In this document: in pieces, positions 10,264 through 21,365 of the stretch | Layout: every line of letters begins with the position of its first letter | How positions within the stretch are numbered: position 1 is the first letter of the stretch | Origin: Bolinopsis microptera | Lineage: Eukaryota > Ctenophora > Tentaculata > Lobata > Bolinopsidae | Assembly (NCBI RefSeq): GCF_026151205.1 | Contig: NC_087072.1 | Coordinates: 11,880,169-11,944,168 of the forward strand | Direction of reading: 5' to 3' | Length of the DNA stretch: 64,000 nt | Translations under genes and position numbers: made by a program | Notes under the pieces: model-generated | The model's input: the letters and a program-made list of their open reading frames with translations, nothing else | Told to the model about the DNA's origin: nothing | The model's database searches: none

Positions 10264-12787
10264 GTGAACACATTTGTTAGTGAAGGTTACAAGTCCCCTC
10301 AGAGTGTCCTCCCCGGACGTCATGTTGCTGCCTCGTCTGAAGAGAAGTGCTAAGATTAACATAAAATATAATATAGCATAATCCCGGTGCAGAAAAATCA
10401 GGGCGCACTAAATGGGGGTTTTACTGTATGTGTTTGTAGCCGAAGCCTGTTAAATGGGGGTTTTACTGGATATGGTTGTAGCTGAAGCCTGTTAAATGGG
10501 GGTTTTACTGGATGTGGTTGTAGCTGAAGCCTGTTAAATGGGGGTTTTACTGGATGTGCTTGTAGCTGAAGCCTGTTAAATGGGGGTTTTACTGTATGTG
10601 GCCGTAGCTAAAGCCTGTTTGAATCTGTAACAAAAACTTTCGTTCTGTAAGTTCCAAATTCCGAAAAAAGGTGCAAAATTTGTTCTACCGCTGACAGGTA
10701 TATTGTGGCACAGTAAAACAGGCAAATTCTGCAGAAAACCTGCATGAAAATATACTGTAACAGCGAGGAAAAATGAAATTATCCTATCCTGATGTAGTGA
10801 TATACGTCCTGTTGTCCAAACACCGCACCTCACCTGTGCTGAAAAATCGCTAAACGTGCCGGCCTTTTCTAACAAGTAACTGTTAGCTGAACAAACGCGG
10901 AACAGTATGTCGGACTGCAAATATTTCCGTTTCTTCAAATTCAAACCTCCTCCTCCGTTTAGTTGTGGCAATGTTTTCAAATTTCTACCGTTTACCTGTA
11001 GCAACGTTTTCAAACTTTAAATTTGTCGGCTAGTAAGTGGAATCAGATCAATTAGGTCTCATCTCACTTGAATTATTATCTCGGTTTAATTAGAGTTAAT
11101 AACTACTAGTAGAGTTAGAGTTAGGGTAAGAATTAGAGTTAAGATTAGGGTTAGAGTTAAGGTTAGAGTTAAGGTTAGAGTTAAGGTTAGAGTTGGGATT
11201 TGATTTAGAGTAAGGGTTACAGTTAGGATTAGAGATAGAATTATAGTTAGAGTTAGAGTTAGCGTTAAGATTAGGGTTAGATTTAGGGCTTAGGTTAGGG
11301 TAAGGTAAGGGTAACTCAAGAGTAACTCAAGGGTAAGTGTTAGAGTTAGGGTTAGAGTTAAGGTCCGGTAGGGATTCTGTCCGCAGCCAATAGATGTGTG
11401 CTTTTAGCCGTCACACACATTAGACCAGTAGCGATCAAGGAACGATAAAAGTACTGTAGATATGGACCTGGGGATCATAATCTTGGTGGTCCGAAAAGTC
11501 CCCCAAAGTATAAACTATGAAATTAAAGCTATTTTAGAAAGCTACCTGATTCTCTCCATAGGTTTGACTTGAAGAGAAACGCCAGGTTTTATCTTATTTT
11601 TAGTAGCTTTAGATAAAACAGAAGCTGCAATTTTAAAGTTCAACTTGCAGTCCGTCAGCTCGTTGTCATGGTCACACACCAGGTTAACAGCCCCGTGTTT
11701 CTGAACCAATCTCCGGCTGAAATAGTGAAATAGTCTGATGTAAAACTATATAGTAAAGGAACACTCAAACAGGCCGCTTTCAACGCAAGCAGCGTTGGAA
11801 TGGCGGGTGAAGGTGCGGAGCCGGTCAACACCTGGGTTGGAACGCTGCTGTGCAGGCTCACACTTCACCACTTCACTCAATTACTGCTCACACTTCACCA
11901 CTTCACTCAATTTAACTACCTCCGTACTTTGCACTTTGTGGTGCAATTTTCACAATCACCAATTTTATTTGCATTTGAGAGGAGGTGCAGGTCATGAGAA
12001 GTTGTAGGTTGTTTTGTACCTTGGTGTAGTAGAGTGTAGTGTGGTGTCTGGTGATACCGTCCGTACCAAGTCCGCCGCGTTTGCAACCAAGCTCTCTCTA
12101 AAATATAACTGCAATTAAAGCAGAAGTACAAAAATTTGGAAATATTGTTTCCCAATTTCTGTTAAGTCTGACTACTATATATATATATATATACCCTCTT
12201 TAGGTTAGGCTCCTAGTGATCCTCAGTGGTTACCTAATGTTAGGGTATATCTCGAAAGCGTTATCTAGAAGCGGCGTATAGGTCACGTGCTCAGCCGTCT
12301 CCTCTATCTTCACTCCCAGTAACGTTTGGCGGCACGCGGCCGGGCTGATGTCGTTGAAAAACTTGTTCTGTCGTCCTGAGGTGTATCAAATGTTTTATAT
12401 TTTTGGAGAGCAAATGAAAATTAGCAAATTTAAATACTTGTAATATCCTGCTAGTACTTGTAAATCTTACTATTTACTATACCTTCCCCGAAGACGTAAA
12501 AAATTTGATCGAAAAGTTTTTGGCTAGGTTGAATGCTTTTATGGTCTTTTGAACAGTATGAAGAAATATTAAATTAGGTCCCCGAATTTTTACCCCGGGC
12601 GGTGTCAAAGTCTGAAAATAAATGAATATAATTGTCTCTTGGCACGGGTTCCAAAGTAGTCAGGAGTAAGTACTGAGGAAGCATTAGAAGTACTGTGTAA
12701 GTATATAAACAGAGAATATCAGCTTGCTGTTAAACGAACCTATTGTGTTGGTTAGTACTCCATCTGCAGTGCACAGCTCCAGACGGT
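10264..12787 (-). CDS. Unrecognised multi-exon gene (5 internal exons, partial)
   Basis: Five minus-strand exons fit together: 12787-12740, 12375-12234, 12097-12020, 11716-11546 and 10336-10264. Each has an AG acceptor and GT donor. The phases (1-1, 1-2, 2-2, 2-2, 2-0) give one uninterrupted 170-codon frame. Legible segments are RLELCTADGVLTNTIG, RQNKFFNDISPAACRQTLLG, HVTYTPLLDNAFEIYPNI, HGAVNLVCDHDNELTDC, IKPGVSLQVKP and GLVTFTNKC. The chance of five random blocks being phase-compatible is low, so I believe the gene is real, but I recognise no family. The 5' and 3' ends are not found. The pogo-like element at 12971 lies just upstream, and a 42-bp and a telomere-like satellite lie in the last intron. 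Confidence 0.6.
10396..10615. repeat. 42-bp tandem repeat
   Basis: About five units of GCCTGTTAAATGGGGGTTTT plus ACTGGATGTGGTTGTAGCTGAA. It sits in the intron between 11546 and 10336 of the unrecognised gene. Confidence 0.9.
11105..11372 (+). repeat. Degenerate TTAGGG-like hexamer tract
   Basis: Irregular repeats of GTTAGAGTTA, GGTTAG and GTTAGGGTTA run for about 270 bp. It resembles decayed interstitial telomeric repeat but is too degenerate to call an old telomere fusion with confidence. Confidence 0.75.
12450..12665 (+). mobile_element. Dispersed repeat, diverged copy 2
   Basis: Shares spaced matches with the 7556-7760 repeat: GAAAAGTTTTTGGCTAGGTT, AATGCTTTTATGG, GCGGTGTCAAA and TTGTCTCTTGGCAC. 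A further CCTGCTAGT terminus lies at its left edge (12453), as if another copy ended there. It is more diverged than the copies at 18.3 and 20.4 kb. Confidence 0.5.
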
Positions 12788-12970
12788 CTGAAAACAAAAC
12801 CGGGATTATAACCTAATTCCAGCAGACAACTCCTAAAACCTGACATTCATGTCGCTTTTTCTTTTCCGTCTATTGAATTTGATCCTTATTCGTTCATTTA
12901 TTTCTTCCTCCGCGATACAAGTTGAATGTTTGAACGGTCGTTCGTCTAATTCCCAACATCACGATTAATA

Positions 12971-13869
12971 TACCTTATCGGACCTTATTTGGACGGACAT
13001 TACATGAACGGACATAATTATGAACGGACATTAATATGAACGCTCGAAGGCATTCAAAACCATCAAAAATCCGAATTTTTTTCAATTTTTTGACGTTTTT
13101 TAAATTTCAGCAAATGATTTTTAAATCCATTTTTTCTACAGTAAGTAAGAAAAGCAGTCATTGAGCAGTAAAAATGTTAAAATATGTGTACATGATCAGT
13201 GTCTAATATCACATATCATCTTCATCAAATGGGTTTTCGTGCATGAAATAGTCCATGCTTAAAGCATCAGTGATTTCTAGCTATATGGAAACCTTTTTTA
13301 TCAAACTACCCCGGTCCTGCATTTCAGTGTTAACTTTTACAAACCATTCGGCGTGAAGTGGTTTTATCTTAGACAACTTAAGATTAACCTTAACATCACG
13401 TGGAGCTTTCCTAGCACTGTTCCATTACCTCCCCTGAGTAATATGAACTATAATATAACAACGTCGGACAATGTCCTTGGAAACACGATTTTACCGTAAT
13501 ATCTAGAGGCTGGAACAAGTTTGTCATGTTGGCGGGGACTAGTTCATGAACTATATTGTTGAGTGCCATAATTTCGTTGACTTTTTTCCGCCAAGTAACC
13601 CTTGAAAACATCATATACTGGTAGAATTTTCTGTGCCTCCGGCAGACCAAGGAGAACCTTTCCATCGTTAACTTACGGCACAATCAAGTTCTCAAAGTTG
13701 TCATATTCTGGACAAAAAGTTCGAAATGGAAAAATTTTTGAAAAAATTTCAACGGACTTTAACTTGGACGGACATTAATTGAACGGACTTTATTTGAACG
13801 GACATTAAGATGAACGCTAGGGCCTCCAGCGTTCAAGTAATGTCCGTCCAAATAAGGTCCGATAAGGTA
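12971..13869 (-). mobile_element. Pogo/Tigger-like DNA transposon, decayed
   Basis: The 899-bp element has inverted ends: TACCTTATCGGACCTTATTT on the left and its complement, ending GGTCCGATAAGGTA, on the right. TA is a plausible target duplication, as in Tc1/mariner-pogo elements. Sub-terminal direct repeats of GGACGGACATTA follow each end. Inside, on the minus strand, is a transposase remnant (13683-13411). The MITE at 643-809 shares its ends. Confidence 0.85.
13411..13683 (-). pseudogene. Fragment of a pogo-family (DDE) transposase
   Basis: A 90-aa frame contains HELVPANMTNLFQPLDITV, the conserved stretch found in pogo/Tigger and CENP-B-like DDE transposases just before the last catalytic acidic residue (VPANxTxxxQPLDxxVN). 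The helix-turn-helix DNA-binding region and the first aspartates are absent, so it cannot be active. Confidence 0.8.
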
Positions 13870-16330
13870 GTTCAACACCATTTATTAAATGGTTTAAATC
13901 ATCGTTCTGCAATAATTGAACGATGTTTACTCGTTTCTGTTACATCAGGGATTTGCGAATTATTTGGTAGTTTGTTCTGGTAATGGCCCTTCCTTGAAAC
14001 TTGTCCAGTGTCACTGTCATAGTGAGTCCTGGAGAGTTAAATGCAGCGTGTAAGGGTAAAGGTGCAACTAAGAGAGGTCCAGCAAATTCAAGGTTGCATT
14101 TCATATTAGAATAATGCGTGATTTAATCCTACTTTTAATTGTTGCCACTTACCTCCCTCCATTAAGTAACTCTAGTATATTTGGTCTGTACGGAGAGAGG
14201 AATAGAGCTGGGCATTAGTCGAAGTCCAATTAGCTACAATTCCTGTTATATTATGTATAACTTATATACAGTAGTGAGTAGTATATGTTTTTTCCGGTAT
14301 GTGTCTTATCCAAGGTGGTGAGTAAAACCAGCTCCCAATATTTAAATTCATTTGGAACTAGCTCTAATTTACCAGATATCCAGGAGCGTTTTGAATCAAA
14401 ACGACTTTTAAGTTTAATGTTCGCGTATTATTTAATTTCAACCTTATTTAATCTCTTTTTTAAATCCTCTAAAATGCACCATAGCCAAAATTTCTACCCA
14501 AGCCAAATTTTTTTCTGATGGCCTGGGTCCCTTGAGCTATCCCAATTTTTAAACCCCAGGGCGGAAGTTTTATAGACGGGAATGTTTTCAGATCAGAGTA
14601 AAACTTTCTGACACGTTCTCAGTAAATACCCCGTCCAAGGTTTAAGCGCACAGACTGTGGGCACTATGCGGCACAGTGCGCACTCACCCAGTTGACATAA
14701 AACGTTTCTCTTTATGCTTTGCAGTTGGACAATCTTTTGTAAAGCTAGACATTACGTTTAGAAAATGTGGCCGTTAGGAGTCTAGTGTTGTAGAGTCTAC
14801 TCCGACTTTAGCTTCAGTCTAGACTAGTCAGGGTATAACACTATAACTGTTAAATATTTGCAGTTAACACACGCTTGTCATTGGAAACCCTATTTCACCT
14901 GGCACTGCGTGGGACATTACTGGGCGGCGCTCAGCCTGTCATTCCGCCGAATCTTTATTTTATGAACATAATAGCCTGGGGTCCCCAGGTAACGTGGGAC
15001 CCTCACTTTTAAAACTACTAATTTACCAGCCGTCTCCCTTCATTATTACCAAGGCAGGTCTCTACAAGAGACACGCCATTTTAGGATGATCACTGCTTGA
15101 GTTAATGGATGGTGACCCAGCCTGTCAATAACACTAGATTACAGCTAATATCCTGTTTTGGGCACCTTTACCGGCGGTGCATTACAGGTACAATTAGCTG
15201 ACAATAGTGTTAGTTACGTCAAGTAATAAGGCACAAAGAGTAGTTCCTAATAACTTGGGGCTGGCTATAAATGTCATCTGACAGTCATTTTACCATTCGT
15301 CCATCCAGTATCCTTGTTTATCTAAGGTTATCACTTAATCTATATAAATTATTTGCTAAGTTATATCATATCTCATGACTGTACTGATTGTCGTTGGTGT
15401 ATTGCCCTATTGATAAATACCAGCTATGTGGCTACAATGGCCCGTAAATTTTGTAAAATACTCGGTAATCTACAGATTAATACTAAAGACTATATAATGG
15501 TGCTTTAGTAGTAGAGTGGGGTATAGAGTGGGGTGGGTAACACTGGTAGTAAAGTGGGGCACGTGATGCCCATATAAGGAACAAGTGCCAGTCCTACACG
15601 TGCGTACCGCGCCGCGCAGTAACACATACCATTATCATCTGGTTCTAGATCTAACAAACAGCACCACTGGGACCTCTAATATCTTATACTTATCGTACAG
15701 TAGATCTTTTGTAGGTGTTAGCTGCCAACTTTATCCATTACAGACTGCAGTGCCATAAGCACATTTATAATGACATTGAATGTTGATTGTACCGATAAGA
15801 CTGTGCGACTATTTATTTACTTAACTTTGTATCATTTCCTTGTGGTAATTGTCATCGTATTATTATATTCATTGGAAGTTTACTTTTGGCACCAAATTAG
15901 TCGGCGTCCAGCGTTAGCATTATTATGTCAATAAATTAGCCAAATTAGTATGTATTCCTTTGAAAATACGATCAGAACTTTATCAAAACAACAACCTCTA
16001 GAGAAGAAATTTCCGGACTATTGATTTATATTACTTTATAATTCTTACCAGTATCTTTAAGTCCAGCTTTCCGTTTGATATAGAACAGTAGATGTTTTAC
16101 ATAGCATTGACTGTTCAGCAGAATCTTAGTGTCACCTGGGCAGTTTGTTTCTCATTTTAGTTAGTGAAAAATTAATATTTTAGGCCAAAATTTTCGTACG
16201 ATAAATTAATTTTAACATATAATAATAGTTCTTTCATCACTGTGCTGGCAAGCACGACCGTCACCATTACACTCACTATACTATTAACCCCCTTATATAT
16301 ATAACTATTATGTCCCCTTTACTGTTTTTC
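13870..16330. other. No recognised gene
   Basis: Low-complexity and unique AT-rich sequence. A 54-codon minus-strand open frame around 14094-13931 (MKCNLEFAGPLL...) looks protein-like but has no acceptor or family support. A CACGTG lies at about 15560. Confidence 0.35.
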
Positions 16331-16799
16331 AGGCATTAAGACTCACCGAAAGTAGTTCAGCAGGCATATTTTAAGTTCAAAACATTCTAATTCAATGTCA
16401 AAGATGACAGGAATAAGAAATAGTTATGTCGAGGTTTTCAAGAAATTTGCGCAATGGTACTCGCCAGCACTGTTATACGAAATTCGGTAAAAAACCCAAA
16501 ATCGCCATATCCAGGTGCCTTAAAAACTTTGTAGGGCGTCTATACCTTGTAGGGCGTCTATTATACCTCGACCAAATCGACTGTTTGAAAAAATTTCAAG
16601 TTTCAGGTGTATCGGGAAATGGGTTTTCTGGAATACCTGTTTTACAACAGATTGTTGTGAAGTATATCTATCTATGTATATAGACGCTTTGGCAGTCAAT
16701 TATAGCCTATATTCAAGTGTCCGTAGATTCAAAAGCTTTGAAGATACAGCCATTTCAGACCACAGGTCTTGAAAATAATTGTTTAGACTTTAGTTTACA

Positions 16800-17740
16800 G
16801 AAAAATTCAACGTCATCATTACCACTTGATGACGTCATCAAGTTAACCGTTTTTAAAACTTGATTTTTGACAAAGTAACAACTTTTAAAATCGATTTTAA
16901 ACTATTAAGGAGTAATTTTATTCAAAATTTGAGGCATTGTTCGAGCCTTCTGAAAATCTACCGAAAAATTTTCTTAGTGTGCTCCTTCATAAAGGTATTC
17001 GCTATTGAAGTCAGTGCTTTAAAAAAAAAGTTTTATAAAAATACAAAAGTTGTGATTTAGTATTCTCTGATGTTGGGCCATCCCTTGTATTGGGTTGTGG
17101 AGCTCAGTTCTGCTTTCTATAGGACGTCTATATTGTGCATTAGGCTGGTCAAAAATAATTTAACATCATCATCACCACTTGATGACGTCATCAAATTAAC
17201 AATTTTTGAAACTTGATTTTTTACAAAGCAACAACTTTTTAAATCAATTTAAAACCATTAAGAATTAAATAGCTGAATAACGTATCGACATTTCTACGTC
17301 ATACTCATATTTTGAAATAGTATTAATTCAATCATAACGATCAATATTTACATATTAATACATTAAAAATTAATGGACATTAATTTCTTTTATCTCTTTT
17401 AATCTTTTATCTCCTGTACACGTCACGCTACTCGTTAATTTTCAATTTTGATGAGGCCTATTTGATAAGGGGCGATCGAATTCATTATCAGAGGCATCAA
17501 GTTAGTTAGATAATTGTTCAAGCATTCTGAACATCTACCGAGAAGTTTTCTTTGTTTGCTCCTTCATGAAGATATTTGTCATTGAAGTTAGTGCATTTTT
17601 AAAGAATTGTTATATAAAAACGTCAATTTTGCGATTTAGTATTCTCTGGTGTTGGGCCATACCTTGGGTTGTGGAGCTCAGTTCTGCTTCCTATAGGACT
17701 ATATTGTGCATTAGGCTGGTTTCAAAGTTGAAAATCGAAA
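16800..17740 (+). repeat. Direct duplication of a ~350-bp segment, second copy interrupted
   Basis: Copy 1 (about 16803-17150) and copy 2 (about 17157-17740) share ACTTGATGACGTCATCAA, CTACCGA(A/G)AA(A/G)TTTTC, TTTAGTATTCTCTG(A/G)TG, GGGCCAT and GTGGAGCTCAGTTCTGC. Copy 2 is split at about 17265-17500 by sequence matching one end of the MITE at 20690-21078 (AAATAGCTGAATAACGTATC). Each copy contains a palindromic TGACGTCA. Confidence 0.75.
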
Positions 17741-18322
17741 AGTTGCACACGTGGGGACACGCCCAAATTGATAGAAAACTGCTAAAATCACTGAAAATTG
17801 CTATTTTTACCATTTTCTGTCAACTTTGGAGTCCCGTTGTGATCTAAGTCCTTTTTGAAATCTTGTGAAACTTTGCATGCTTATCAAACAACGTCCGCTC
17901 AAAGTTTGCACGTGCACAAGGTGAGAATTTTGCTCATTCGTGATTTCGAACAAATTTTGCTTTCCTATGACAGTTAAATGGCATTATATATGAATTTAAT
18001 GCCAACTTGGATGAGTAAAAAGTTATTAAAAAGCCTTATTCAGTCAGTTATTGACAGATATGCCTACTTTAACACAAGGAAATGTTTTCAAAGGTAAAAT
18101 TTCGAAATCGTTGAAATTACCTCCTTTTTAGTAAAATTATGAGTTTAGATTTCGACTTTGTAAAGTACCCTGACATCATAATCAAGAAGAGATGATATTT
18201 GACAAAACCCATAATCATGGGTAGAGTGGATCGCTGCCAGTGTCTCTCTTTCCCAAACAAAAGGAAATCTTACTATACGGTATATCTTACTATATATAAA
18301 GCGAGACGATATATATATATTT

Positions 18323-18603
18323 ATTTATCCATGCCATTTTACTGACACCACGGCATCAACTTTAACACGACTTTCCGCAAAGACCGTAAAAGATATACAA
18401 CTGAAACTTTTTTGACTGGGTCAAATGCTTTAATGGCCTTCAAATCAGCATGAAAAAATAAAAAATTGGCCAAGAAATAGGAGTTTTAGAGCCCAAAATT
18501 TGGACCCCCAAGTGGTGTCAAAAACGCGAATTAAATAGGTAATAATTATTTTAGTCTCTTGAGTCTTGACACCACTTTAGGGTTAGACGGGTTCCTGCTA
18601 GTA
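18323..18603 (+). mobile_element. Dispersed repeat, copy 3, left of the Penelope element
   Basis: Runs from about CATCAACTTTAACACGACTT to TTCCTGCTAG|T. It is framed by two copies of ATAAAGCGAGACGATATATA (18294 and 18604), which could be a target duplication or part of a larger repeat. It is near-identical to copy 4 at 20362-20646 and in the same orientation. Confidence 0.7.
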
Positions 18604-18639
18604 ATTATAAAGCGAGACGATATATATATATATTTCATG

Positions 18640-20334
18640 GCTGGACTTCTACACAATAAAAGAAAGCGGTTGTGATTAGATCTTCGAAAGTCTTTGCATC
18701 GTTTATTTACATCAATTCTGAGAAATTATATCATTAAAGTAATTACAACAAATACGAATCATATACAATTGAGAATAAATACAAACTAAAAGCAGTGGGA
18801 AAATCTGATGAACTGAAATTTAAAAAAGAAACTGAAAGCCGTTAAAAATGTACTCTTATCTTATCTCTTATCTAAATACTGATAACTGATTCTCGGAAAA
18901 TCACTTAAAATCACAACAAAAACCTGTAAAATTTATACTTAAGTAAAAAATGTAATATGCACGTCTCTGGAATAATGGTATAACTAAATAAAATCTACAA
19001 AATATACTAAAACTAAAACTAAGCTCCGGCAGATTTAAAAAGTAGATGGTTACTATCAAGGGTGTTCATACCCCCAAACCGTTCAAGGGTTTTCAATTGG
19101 GTCTGATAGAACCCCTCTCTAGCTTCCATAGCCTTTTCTTTGTCTGCTTTACTAATATTAGGCTCAAATACTAAAGCGTCTACTATAATGACAGAAAGGT
19201 GCTTACTAAGTGAGGAATTATAGCATGCTATGGTACTAAAATCTAAATCATGATCAATATCTAAAAAATGGTTAACTAATTTACAACTTCTTATACCTTT
19301 CTTTATGTGACTCTTATGGTTAGAGAATCTCTTAGGGAGATTTGAGGTAGTATAACCGACATACGACTGTTTACAAGTCTTACACTCCATTAAATAAATG
19401 AGGTTATAACTCTGACAAGATATATACTTAGTTATAGGGAAAACTTGTTTAGAATGGTGACTACTAAAATTGGAACAGGGGGACAGGAAATTTTGCTTAC
19501 AAACATAACATTTACCACAAGCATGGCACCCTGGGTCGACAGCCCCGGGAACCGCCCTTAGACTTTCGGAGTCTGGTTCCTGGATCTGGCTTGCAGTTGT
19601 TTCTCTCTCATTATCACAGTTTAAAGTTCCACTGGCACGGTACTTATTGTGTACAAGCATGCCACCGATAGTTTGATTCTTTCGATGACTCACGAATACA
19701 CTGTCCGCACGTACCAGCTTCTTCAGGGCCGGATCAAGGTTGAGAAGGTGCTTATACTTATGGATAATGCCCCCCATGTTGGGAAGTGCTGGATTTTGAT
19801 CCATCACCATGGGTATTAAACAGGCAGTCGACTCATCCTTGTCTTTAAGGGTATACAAGTTTTTCCTATTAGCTATATCACTAAATTTGTTAAAGGCATC
19901 TTCTATAATACTGGAATGATAACCTCGGGCTAGAAGGTAACGTGTATAGACCTCTCTCTGCTCCAAGAAGTTAGTGTCTTCACTGTTGTTCTGTCTCACC
20001 CGCCTCGCCACTCCAAAAGGTATGTTTTTTACAACATGGTTCCTATGGCATGACGTGGGGATAAGGTAGCAGTGGGTGTCACTAGGTTTAGAGTAGAGTT
20101 TGGTGTGGACAACATCACCAACAGCATAGACATAGGTGTCTAGAAACTCAACGCCGTCCCTAGAGTAGTCGTAAGTAAACAAAAGGTTTGGGTGGATACT
20201 ATTGAGCCATTCCATGAATTGTAATAATTCCTCAACAGTACCGGGCCAAGCCATATAAATGTCATCACGTAATCTACCCCAGAATGCTGGTCTATGAGGC
20301 GGGCCATATTCTAGATCTCCTTCGTATCTCCTAC
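18640..20334 (-). mobile_element. 5'-truncated Penelope-like retroelement (GIY-YIG)
   Basis: Minus-strand element of which only the C-terminal half of the RT plus the endonuclease survive. It is bracketed by direct copies of the 280-bp repeat (18323-18603 and 20362-20646), which may be its pseudo-LTRs. The 5' break coincides with an AT microsatellite near 20335. The region between the ORF and 18640 is AT-rich untranslated sequence. Confidence 0.8.
19019..20334 (-). CDS. Penelope-type RT C-terminus and GIY-YIG endonuclease (partial)
   Basis: The frame is open from the truncated 5' edge (no start codon there; the first Met is at 20254). First comes the end of the RT domain, HRPAFWGRLRDDIYMAWPGT, where DD is the catalytic pair, followed by EELLQFMEWLNSIHPNL and EFLDTYVY, typical of Penelope elements. 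A cysteine-rich linker (CHACGKCYVC) precedes the GIY-YIG nuclease: NLIYLMECKTCKQSYVGYT, then R and H positions in LPKRFSNHKSHI. Penelope RTs copy RNA at a nick made by this nuclease. The reading frame is intact to its stop, suggesting a fairly young insertion, but the N-terminal RT motifs are missing. Confidence 0.85.
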
Positions 20335-20361
20335 ATATATATATATATGTGTTTAACTTTA

Positions 20362-20646
20362 TCCGGCATCAACTTTAACGCGACTTTCCGCAAAAACCGT
20401 AAAAGATATACAACCGTATATGAAACATTTTTGACTAGGTCAAATGCTTTTATACTTTTCAAATCAGCATGCTTTTATACTTTTCAAATCAGCATGAAAA
20501 AATAAAAAATAGGCCAAGGAATAAGAATTTTAGTGCCCAAAATTGTGACCCCCAGTGGTGTCAAAAACGCGAATTAATTAGGTAATGGTTATTTTAGTCT
20601 CTTGAGTCTTGACACCACTTTAGAGTAAGACGGTTTCCTGCTAGTT
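20362..20646 (+). mobile_element. Dispersed repeat, copy 4, right of the Penelope element
   Basis: Runs CGGCATCAACTTTAACGCGA to TTTCCTGCTAG|T. It has a small internal duplication (GCTTTTATACTTTTCAAATC twice at about 20446-20490). Confidence 0.7.
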
Positions 20647-20689
20647 ATATTAATTGGAATAACCGTCCTTAAATGCAAAATAATACAAT

Positions 20690-21078
20690 TGTAATAGATT
20701 CAGTGAAGAAAGATTCTAATGGAAATAAATAGCTGAATAACTTATTGACATTTCTACGTCATAGTCATACTCATATTCTGAAATAATATTAATTCACTGT
20801 TCGCTAATTTTCAGATGAGCCCTATTTGATAAATTTGGTCAGTTTTATGTTCATGTTTGCTCCGATTTCGTTAAAAATCTATTTTACAGTGGATAACTAT
20901 TTTACAGTTATATATTTTGTTTGAAATAAATTTCGTCGTCAAGTTTTTATTGTAAATATTGATCGTTAAAACTAAATTAATACAATTTCAGAATATGAGT
21001 ATGACGTAGAAATGTCGATACGTTATTCAGCTATTTATTTCCATTAGAATATGTCTTCACTAAGTCTATTCAGAAACG
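20690..21078. mobile_element. MITE with ~90-bp terminal inverted repeats
   Basis: The left arm (ATTCTAATGGAAATAAATAG at 20713, continuing through CATTTCTACGTCATAGTCAT) is matched by its complement ending CCATTAGAAT at 21050. Weaker inverted matches extend outward (CAGTGAAGA against TCTTCACTA). The core is AT-rich with no ORF. Part of the same element interrupts the duplication at 17265-17500. Confidence 0.8.
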
Positions 21079-21365
21079 ATCAGAAATTTGAATGAAAGAA
21101 CTATCAAATCATGAGACTCAATAACACTACACGAATCCACCTGATATAATAATGATTTACAGATTTGTACTTGTACAAAGATACATTTCTTCCGATGTAA
21201 AGTATTGACAAATTGTATAGACATTTTCTTAAAAACTACATGAAAAATGTTTGGAACAGAAAAATACAATACAAAAAATAATTATTAATCGCGGAGGGCA
21301 CTTCCTGCTAGAGACCAATATTATCAAATATTAAAGAGAAAGAGCTGTCCATCTAAAAGTTCATT

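Noticed and set aside
10576-11013. 145-aa minus-strand ORF
   Set aside because: It starts in unique sequence but ends in the 42-bp satellite, resembles no family, and lies in the intron between two better-supported exons.
11105-11372. True interstitial telomere or chromosome-fusion site
   Set aside because: The hexamers are too irregular (GTTAGAGTTAAG) and lie within an intron of a gene continuing on both sides.
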